From Magnetospirillum sp. SS-4 (GTDB taxonomy: Bacteria > Pseudomonadota > Alphaproteobacteria > Rhodospirillales > Magnetospirillaceae): DNA of 64,000 bases. Position numbers and translations under genes: made by a program. The stretch lies in the NCBI RefSeq assembly GCF_902729425.1, contig NZ_CACVCH010000001.1, positions 379,501-443,500 on the forward strand. Reading direction: 5' to 3'. A model generated the notes under the pieces. The model ran no database searches. It saw nothing but the letters and a program-made list of their open reading frames with translations, and was not told the DNA's origin. This document shows, piece by piece, positions 58,396-64,000 of this stretch; position 1 is the first letter of the stretch; each line of letters begins with the position of its first letter.

Positions 58396-59363
58396 AGGAC
58401 CAGCTGGAGGATTGCGGCCACCATGTGGTCATGGTGACGCCGGATCGCTTTCGTACCATCGCCTGCCCGACCTATCCCGAGATCCGGCTGGCGGTCGGCC
58501 CGGCGGCGGGGGTGGCCCGCATGATCGAGGCGGCCCAGCCCTGCGCCATCCACATCGCCACCGAGGGGCCGCTGGGCTGGGCGGCGCGACGCTACTGCCT
58601 GCGCCGGAAGCTGCCGTTCACCACCGCCTATCACACCCGCTTCCCCGAATATCTCCAGGCCCGCTTCCGGGTGCCGCTGCCGCTGTCCTACGCGGTGATG
58701 CGCCGGTTTCACCATCCGTCGTCCTGCATCATGGTGGCGACCCAAGGGATCGAGGACGAGCTTGTCCGGCGCGGGTTCGGCAACATCCGCCGCTGGTCGA
58801 GGGGCGTCGACACCGAACTGTTCCGCCCGCGTCCCGAGGCCAGGGGCGAGCACGGCCCCTTCGCCGGGCTGCCGCGCCCGATCTTCCTCTATGTCGGGCG
58901 GGTGGCGGTGGAAAAGAACATCGAGGCGTTCCTGGCCCTGGACCTGCCGGGAACCAAGGCGGTGGTCGGCGACGGCCCCCTGCTGGACGACCTGCGCCGC
59001 CGCCACCCCCAGGTTCACTTCGCCGGCGCCCGCCTCGGCGAGGACCTGGCGGTTCATTACGCCGGCGGCGACGTCTTCGTGTTTCCCAGCCGCACCGACA
59101 CCTTCGGCCTGGTCCTGCTGGAGGCGCTGGCCTCCGGCCTGCCGGTGGCGGCCTATCCGGTGCCGGGACCGGCCGACGTGATCGGGACCAGCCCCGTCGG
59201 AGCCCTGGACGAGGATCTGGAACGGGCGGCCCTGATCGCCCTGACGGCGGATTCCATCCGATGCCGCGACCACGCGCTGGGCTTCTCGTGGGCGGCGTCG
59301 GCCCGCCAGTTCATGGACAACCTGAGGCCGTTCGAAACGCCGGCATGGCGGGCGGCGGAGTAG
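58323..59363 (+). CDS. glycosyltransferase family 4 protein
   Basis: 346 aa. GT-B fold: N-terminal VSDAWIPQVNGVVRTLATL, acceptor region ATEGPLGWAARRYC and YHTRFPEYLQ, donor region YVGRVAVEKNIEAFL, and E-x7-E motif around VFPSRTDTFGLVLLEALASG. It resembles glycolipid mannosyl/glucosyltransferases. The long overlap with the phosphoesterase gene and the nearby lipid kinase suggest a glycolipid pathway (inference). Confidence 0.88.
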   Translation: MRILVVSDAWIPQVNGVVRTLATLKDQLEDCGHHVVMVTPDRFRTIACPTYPEIRLAVGPAAGVARMIEAAQPCAIHIATEGPLGWAARRYCLRRKLPFTTAYHTRFPEYLQARFRVPLPLSYAVMRRFHHPSSCIMVATQGIEDELVRRGFGNIRRWSRGVDTELFRPRPEARGEHGPFAGLPRPIFLYVGRVAVEKNIEAFLALDLPGTKAVVGDGPLLDDLRRRHPQVHFAGARLGEDLAVHYAGGDVFVFPSRTDTFGLVLLEALASGLPVAAYPVPGPADVIGTSPVGALDEDLERAALIALTADSIRCRDHALGFSWAASARQFMDNLRPFETPAWRAAE

Positions 59364-59403
59364 CCATACACCCGTCCCAGTTCGGAATTATTCCATGTCG
59401 ATC

Positions 59404-59431
59404 TTGATTTTCGCGAGGAAGCGTCTATATA
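59404..59431 (+). promoter_or_regulatory. promoter of the 54-residue membrane protein
   Basis: TTGATT (59404-59409) and TATATA (59426-59431) with 16-base spacing, 40 bases before the start codon, in an AT-rich patch. Confidence 0.5.
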
Positions 59432-59470
59432 CGCAATAGCTAATATACACGCCCCGCGAAGGAGAGATTC

Positions 59471-59635
59471 ATGAGCGCCATCCAATCCACCATGGGAATG
59501 ACCTACCGGACCGGGCACGCCGATAGCGCCGACTGGGGCCCGGCCGGCCGGGCCGTGGCCGCGATCGCCTATCTGTTCACCGTCGGAATCGTCTTCACCA
59601 GCGTGACCGGCGCCGTCCTCTATCTTCTGGGGTAG
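59471..59635 (+). CDS. 54-residue single-pass membrane protein
   Basis: Encoded by ATG at 59471 to TAG at 59635, with GAAGGAGAG just upstream and a good promoter. The product begins MSAIQSTMGMTYRTGHADS, then a helix of about 25 residues (VAAIAYLFTVGIVFTSVTGA and on) spanning the membrane, and ends LYLLG. No family recognised. It stands alone between the glycosyltransferase gene and argG, with a hairpin after it. Confidence 0.7.
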   Translation: MSAIQSTMGMTYRTGHADSADWGPAGRAVAAIAYLFTVGIVFTSVTGAVLYLLG

Positions 59636-59636
59636 G

Positions 59637-59665
59637 CGTCCCTTTCCCCGGACGGGGGGCGGGAC
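59637..59665 (+). terminator. hairpin after the 54-residue gene
   Basis: CGTCCC and GGGACG flank an inner CCCC/GGGG stem with a GGAC loop. No T tract, so strength is uncertain. Confidence 0.4.
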
Positions 59666-59758
59666 GAAGCAGAGGCGACTCGTCGCCGCTCTTGCTCCCG
59701 GCGCGGCATCTTCTATACTGCGCCGCCAAAATCCCCCCATCTCGGAAAGGCGTCTTTC

Positions 59759-60973
59759 ATGAAGGGCGAAGTCAAGAAGGTCGTTCTGGCCTATTCCGGC
59801 GGTCTCGACACATCCATCATCCTGCGCTGGCTCCAGGACCAGTACGGCTGCGAGGTGGTGACCTTCACCGCCGATCTCGGCCAGGGCGAGGAATTGGAAC
59901 CCGCCCGCAAGAAGGCCCAGATGATGGGCATCAAGGACGAGAACATCTTCATCGACGACCTGCGCGAGGAATTCGTCCGCGACTTCGTCTTCCCCATGTT
60001 CCGGGCCAACGCGCTGTACGAGGGGGTCTATCTGCTGGGCACATCCATCGCCCGGCCGCTGATCTCGAAGCGCCAGATCGAGATCGCCAACCAAGTCGGC
60101 GCCGACGCGGTGTCGCACGGCGCCACCGGCAAGGGCAACGATCAGGTCCGCTTCGAGATGGGCTATTACGCCCTGAAGCCCGACATCAAGGTGATCGCGC
60201 CGTGGCGCCTGTGGGACCTCAATTCCCGCACCAAGCTGCTGGACTTCGCCGAGAAGCACCAGATTCCCATCGCCAAGGACAAGCGCGGCGAGGCGCCCTA
60301 TTCCACCGACGCCAACCTGCTGCACATCTCCTACGAGGGCAAGGCGCTGGAAGACCCGTGGGTCGAGCCGTTCGAGGACATGTACACCCGTTCGGTCAGC
60401 CCGGAAAAGGCGCCGGACCAGCCCACCTATATCGAGATCGAGTTCGAGAAGGGCGACGCCGTGGCCATCGACGGCGTGCGGATGAGCCCGGCCACCCTGC
60501 TGACCCGTCTGAACGAACTGGGCGGCGCCAACGGCATCGGGCGTCTCGACCTGGTGGAAAACCGCTTTGTCGGCATGAAGAGCCGCGGCGTCTACGAGAC
60601 CCCCGGCGGCTCGATCCTGATCGTCGCCCACCGCGCCATGGAAAGCCTGACGCTGGATCGCGGCGAGGGCCACCTCAAGGACGAGCTGATGCCGCGCTAT
60701 GCCGAGCTGATCTACAACGGCTTCTGGTTCAGCCCGGAGCGCGTCGCCATCCAGACCATGATCGACAAGGTCAGCGAGAACGTCACCGGCACCGTGCGGC
60801 TCAAGCTCTACAAGGGCGTCGCCTCGGTGGTCGGCAGGAAGTCGCCCAAGTCGCTCTACCGCCTCGATTACGTCACCTTCGAGGAGGACAGCGTCTACGA
60901 CCAGCGCGACGCCCAGGGCTTCATCAAGCTGAACGCGCTGCGCATGCGTCTGGCCAAGATGGCGCGGGGATAG
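59759..60973 (+). CDS. argG: argininosuccinate synthase
   Basis: Condenses citrulline and aspartate with ATP in arginine biosynthesis. 404 aa with the PP-loop at the N-terminus ([16 protein letters not shown]), [39 protein letters not shown] and [10 protein letters not shown]. It lies alone and is followed by a strong hairpin. Confidence 0.97.
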   Translation: MKGEVKKVVLAYSGGLDTSIILRWLQDQYGCEVVTFTADLGQGEELEPARKKAQMMGIKDENIFIDDLREEFVRDFVFPMFRANALYEGVYLLGTSIARPLISKRQIEIANQVGADAVSHGATGKGNDQVRFEMGYYALKPDIKVIAPWRLWDLNSRTKLLDFAEKHQIPIAKDKRGEAPYSTDANLLHISYEGKALEDPWVEPFEDMYTRSVSPEKAPDQPTYIEIEFEKGDAVAIDGVRMSPATLLTRLNELGGANGIGRLDLVENRFVGMKSRGVYETPGGSILIVAHRAMESLTLDRGEGHLKDELMPRYAELIYNGFWFSPERVAIQTMIDKVSENVTGTVRLKLYKGVASVVGRKSPKSLYRLDYVTFEEDSVYDQRDAQGFIKLNALRMRLAKMARG

Positions 60974-60975
60974 TT

Positions 60976-61020
60976 CGTTCCCGCCCTTCCGGCCGGTCAA
61001 GGACCGGAGGGGCGGGAACG
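60976..61020 (+). terminator. intrinsic terminator after argG
   Basis: CGTTCCCGCCC (60976-60986) pairs with GGGCGGGAACG (61010-61020); an inner CCGGTC...GACCGG stem extends the hairpin. CCTTCGTC follows. Confidence 0.75.
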
Positions 61021-61028
61021 CCTTCGTC

Positions 61029-62051
61029 ATGCACATCACCCTGGTCGACGATTCCATTCCCTTCGACGGCTATTCCGCCTCCAGCCGGCCGCTGGGGGGA
61101 GCGGAAAAGGCCTTCGCCTCGCTGCCCGGCGCCCTGGCCCGGCGCGGCCATGCCGTCCACGTCATCAACCGCTGCCGCTGGGGCATGCATGTGGAAGGCG
61201 CCCAGTGGGAGACCTTCGACGGCAGGAAGCCGCTGCGCACCGACGTCCTGATCGCCTTTCGCAAGCCGTCGCTGCTGGAATTCGTCCGCCAGGCCGAACG
61301 CCGGGTGCTGTGGTTCACCGGCCCCGGCCGGCAACTGGAACGGCCGGCGGTTCGGGACTTGCTCGACAGCCACAAGCCCTTCATCCTGCTGACCGCCGAG
61401 GCCCAGGCCCGCGATTTCAAGGGACGCGGCCTTCGGGTCGGACTGATGCCGCCGGCGGTGCGCCCGGATTATCTGGCGGGCGAACCGCGCCCGGCCACCC
61501 CGCCCCGCGCCATGGTCACCACCCATCCCGCCCACGGCATGGACTGGCTGCTGGATCTGTGGATCACCCGCATCCGGCCGCTGGCCCCCACGGCGGAACT
61601 GCACATCCATTCCAACACCCTGGCCGCCGCCGCCGAGGGCGGGGCGGTGGACGAGGCCATCCGCCCCATCGCCGGCAAGGCGCTGGCGGCGCGCGAGCAT
61701 GGCGTGGTGATCACCCGGCCCCAGGGCGATTTCCTGATGGCGGTGGCCTGGCAGGAGGCCTGCGTCCACCTGTTCCCCGGCCATGCCGACGACATGGGCT
61801 GCTTCACCTTGATGGAAAGCCAGGCCAGCGGCTGCCCGGCGGTGATCCGCCCGCTGGGGGCGGCGGCGGAACGGCTGGTGGACGGGCTGAGCGGCTATGT
61901 GGCCCCCGACGACGACGCCTTCGCCAATCTGGCGGCCCTGCTGCTGAACGACGCCCCGGTGCGCCGGGCCATGGGGGCCGAAGCCCGGACGCTGTACGCG
62001 GGCCGCACCTGGGAGAATGCCGCGACGACCCTGGAAGGCTGGCTGAAATGA
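61029..62051 (+). CDS. glycosyltransferase (GT4-like)
   Basis: 340 aa. It starts MHITLVDDSIPFDGYSASSR, with a GGAEKAFASLPGALARRGH motif typical of GT-B enzymes and a late ESQASGCPAVIRPLGAAAERL donor-site region; it ends in GWLK. It overlaps the next glycosyltransferase by ATGA, so both likely act on the same glycan. Sugar and acceptor are unknown. Confidence 0.75.
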   Translation: MHITLVDDSIPFDGYSASSRPLGGAEKAFASLPGALARRGHAVHVINRCRWGMHVEGAQWETFDGRKPLRTDVLIAFRKPSLLEFVRQAERRVLWFTGPGRQLERPAVRDLLDSHKPFILLTAEAQARDFKGRGLRVGLMPPAVRPDYLAGEPRPATPPRAMVTTHPAHGMDWLLDLWITRIRPLAPTAELHIHSNTLAAAAEGGAVDEAIRPIAGKALAAREHGVVITRPQGDFLMAVAWQEACVHLFPGHADDMGCFTLMESQASGCPAVIRPLGAAAERLVDGLSGYVAPDDDAFANLAALLLNDAPVRRAMGAEARTLYAGRTWENAATTLEGWLK

Positions 62052-63091
62052 CCCGGCTGATCCAGGCCATGGCCGGCGCCCCCCACGGCGGGGCCGAAGC
62101 CTTCTTCGAACGTCTGGTTCCCGCCCTGGCGCGGGCCGGCGTGGCCCAGCGCGCGCTGATCCGCGCCAATTCCAGACGCGCCGCCCTGCTGCGCGATGCC
62201 GGAATCGACGTGGTGGAACTGCCGTTCGGCGGCGCCCTCGACCTGGTCACCCGCTGGGGGTTCGCCCGCGAGGTCCGCGCCTTCCGTCCCGGCATCGTGC
62301 TGAGCTGGATGAACCGGGCCAGCCGCTTCGTCCCCGGCGGGGATTTCGTGCCGGTCGGCCGGCTGGGCGGCTATTACGACCTGAAATACTACCGCAATTG
62401 CCGCCACCTGATCGGCAACACCCCGGATATCCGCGACTGGATCGTCGCCCAGGGCTGGCCCGAGGACCGGGCCCACTACGTCCCCAACTTCGTGACCGAG
62501 CCCCGGGCGGCGCCGGTGCCGCGCGCCTCGCTCGACACCCCGGCCGACGCCCGCCTGATCGTCGCCATGGGCCGCCTGCACCCCAACAAGGCGTTCGACG
62601 TGCTGCTGCGGGCCATGGAACAGGTTCACGACGCCTATCTGTGGATCGCCGGCGAGGGCGAATTGCGGGCGGAACTGGAAATGCTGGCCGCCCATCTCGG
62701 CATCCGGCCGCGCGTGCGCTTCCTCGGCTGGCGCGACGACGCCGCCGCCTTGTACGCCGCCGCCGACCTGTTCGTCTGTCCGTCGCGGCACGAGCCGCTG
62801 GGCAACGTGGTGATCGAGGCCTGGGCGGCGGGAAAGCCGGTGATCGCCTGCGCCGCGCAGGGGCCGGGTCAGCTGATCATCGGCGGAATCAACGGCCTGC
62901 TGGTGCCGGTCGACGACGACGCGGCCCTGGCCGCCGCCATCCGCCGCCTGCTGGCCGAGCCCGGCGCCGCTCGCGCCCTGGCCGAGGCCGGCCGCAAGGC
63001 CTATCTGGACCGCTTCACCGAACCGGCGGTGGTGGGGCGCTACCTGGCGTTCTTCGAGGCGGTGACGGCCGGAATCAGCGCTCGATCCTGA
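62048..63091 (+). CDS. glycosyltransferase family 4 protein
   Basis: 347 aa from the ATG at 62048. Complete GT-B/GT4 signature: GAPHGGAEAFFERLVPAL, VAMGRLHPNKAFDVLLRAM, AGEGELRAELEMLA, and FVCPSRHEPLGNVVIEAWAAG with the E-x7-E region. Resembles LPS-core or capsule transferases. Coupled to the preceding glycosyltransferase; its last 17 bases overlap the convergent STAS gene. Confidence 0.9.
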   Translation: MTRLIQAMAGAPHGGAEAFFERLVPALARAGVAQRALIRANSRRAALLRDAGIDVVELPFGGALDLVTRWGFAREVRAFRPGIVLSWMNRASRFVPGGDFVPVGRLGGYYDLKYYRNCRHLIGNTPDIRDWIVAQGWPEDRAHYVPNFVTEPRAAPVPRASLDTPADARLIVAMGRLHPNKAFDVLLRAMEQVHDAYLWIAGEGELRAELEMLAAHLGIRPRVRFLGWRDDAAALYAAADLFVCPSRHEPLGNVVIEAWAAGKPVIACAAQGPGQLIIGGINGLLVPVDDDAALAAAIRRLLAEPGAARALAEAGRKAYLDRFTEPAVVGRYLAFFEAVTAGISARS

Positions 63092-63380
63092 AGGTCTTGT
63101 GGGCCTCGGTCAGTTCAAGCATGCGATAGACGTTGTCGCGCGGATGCGACAGCGTGATGGTGTTGCCGGCGTCGGCCATATCCTCGCGGGCGATGTAAAG
63201 CAGGCCGAGGCCGACCGAATCGATATGGGTCAGCCCGGCCAGGTCGAAGACGACGGAGCAGCCTTTCCTGCCGCCAAGCTGAGCCAGCAGCCCCTGGAAA
63301 TCCTCGTTGGCGGCGAAATTCAACTGACCCTCCAAGATGACATGGACGCCGCCGCCATCCTCCTTCACTCGATACTGCAT
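63075..63380 (-). CDS. STAS-domain anti-sigma factor antagonist
   Basis: 101 aa, a single STAS domain. The core motif LTHIDSVGLGLL places the conserved phosphorylatable Ser in DSVGLG. Such proteins bind and release an anti-sigma kinase (RsbV/RsbW type switch). It follows the HATPase gene, overlapping it by 16 bases, so the two form the switch pair. The target sigma factor or output is not in view. Confidence 0.9.
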   Translation of the reverse strand: MQYRVKEDGGGVHVILEGQLNFAANEDFQGLLAQLGGRKGCSVVFDLAGLTHIDSVGLGLLYIAREDMADAGNTITLSHPRDNVYRMLELTEAHKTFRIER

Positions 63381-64000
63381 GGTCCCGGTACCTCCTCGTT
63401 ATCTTCGTCGCCCGCTTCGGCGGGGGACCGGCCGTTGAACAACATCACCAGCGTGCGGCCGCCATCCTCGCCATGAAGGGCCGAACAGGCCTTGCGGATC
63501 ACCCCCAATCCGCGGCCATGGGTCGCGTCGGGACCGGCGGCGCGGCTCAGCCGGGCCGCCAGGTCGAAACCGTGCCCCTGGTCGCTGACCGAGGCGCGAA
63601 CATATCCGGCTCCATTCGACGACATATTGATTTCGACGCGCCGCCCCGACAAGACCGGATCGTTCAGGCGTTCCTCCATGATCCGGCAGAACCGCTGGAA
63701 CCCCTTGGCAGTGGCGCGCAGATGGCCGGGAATGCCCAAATTGCCGTGGATCACCGCGTTGCCGATCGCCTCGGCGATGCAGATGTCGATCATGTCGGCG
63801 ACGTCCCGGTCGGCAAGGATGAAGTCGCGCCGAACCGCCTCGCCAAGCAGTTCCATGACGCCGAGGGCATAGGCCGAGGCGGTGGTCAGCGACAGGGCGA
63901 GGCCGCCGCCGCGCGCCGTGTCGAAGCATCGCAGGCCGACGCCCAGCAGGCCTTCCCCCCCCAGTTCCACGAAGCCGCCGAATGGGGGCCGCAGACCGCG
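63365..64000 (-). CDS. anti-sigma factor-type HATPase (5' end outside window)
   Basis: 211 residues are visible and the frame stays open to the window edge, so the start is outside; a GTG at 63970 is only an internal possibility. The domain has the N box ICIAEAIGNAVIHGNLG, the G1 box SDQGHGFDLA and THGRGLGVIRKA, as in RsbW/SpoIIAB-type Ser kinases. N-terminal to it is an extra segment (RPPFGGFVELGGEGLL and LTTASAYALGVMELL) of unknown fold. It probably phosphorylates the STAS protein encoded downstream. Confidence 0.85.
   Translation of the reverse strand, partial: RGLRPPFGGFVELGGEGLLGVGLRCFDTARGGGLALSLTTASAYALGVMELLGEAVRRDFILADRDVADMIDICIAEAIGNAVIHGNLGIPGHLRATAKGFQRFCRIMEERLNDPVLSGRRVEINMSSNGAGYVRASVSDQGHGFDLAARLSRAAGPDATHGRGLGVIRKACSALHGEDGGRTLVMLFNGRSPAEAGDEDNEEVPGPCSIE

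Overview
The window is high-GC, densely coded DNA from an alphaproteobacterium, most likely a Magnetospirillum-like member of the Rhodospirillales. This is an inference from gene content: the alphaproteobacterial division proteins MipZ and FzlA, a phasin, ETF-ubiquinone oxidoreductase, a malyl-CoA-lyase-like enzyme, PAS-rich c-di-GMP proteins, and an HlyD/TolC type I secretion operon with a FecR-domain substrate. No magnetosome, rRNA, tRNA or CRISPR genes were seen. No stretch longer than 300 bases lacks a gene.

Layout. 0-4.2 kb (minus): ETF-QO, a TPR lipoprotein and ispE (cut by the window edge). 4.3-8.7 kb: uracil-DNA glycosylase, an EI24 membrane protein, a small lipoprotein, a hypothetical, then psd-pssA. 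8.9-18.5 kb: OmpA, prfC, a triple-PAS GGDEF-EAL protein, malyl-CoA-lyase-like enzyme, purU and pgm. 18.5-19.2 kb: a small AT-rich insertion. 19.2-22.8 kb: phosphomannomutase, CBS protein, phasin, galE-like gene. 23-25.1 kb: two exported proteins, an ABC-2 permease, a tiny ribbon-helix-helix-like protein. 25.1-30.7 kb: a five-gene sugar-modification operon (split transketolase, His-type PLP dehydratase, SDR, B12-radical SAM). 30.7-36 kb: mipZ, molybdopterin oxidoreductase, an FAD oxidase and a TM1410-type secreted protein. 36-41 kb: DUF3800, a degenerate acyl-CoA synthetase, fzlA, a LysM protein and cytochrome b561. 41-48.5 kb: ABC ATPase, two paralogous degenerate EAL-like proteins, a PPP-family phosphatase, a flavoprotein and a chemoreceptor. 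48.7-56.4 kb: a FecR/RTX-like surface protein divergent from its probable TolC-ABC-HlyD exporter. 56.4-64 kb: lipid kinase, metallophosphoesterase plus glycosyltransferase, a 54-residue membrane protein, argG, two glycosyltransferases, and a STAS/HATPase partner-switch pair cut by the right edge.

Most unusual: (1) the 25-31 kb operon looks like a pathway for a modified, perhaps branched-chain, deoxy sugar. (2) Two copies of a palindromic element (6406-6592 and 39262-39533) sit between convergent genes, share stem positions with compensatory changes, and each supplies the stop codon of the neighbouring minus-strand gene. (3) Several enzymes have lost key residues: GalE Tyr to Phe, an acyl-CoA synthetase without P-loop or catalytic Lys, a type I ABC ATPase without a canonical signature motif, and a paralogous pair of degenerate EAL proteins.
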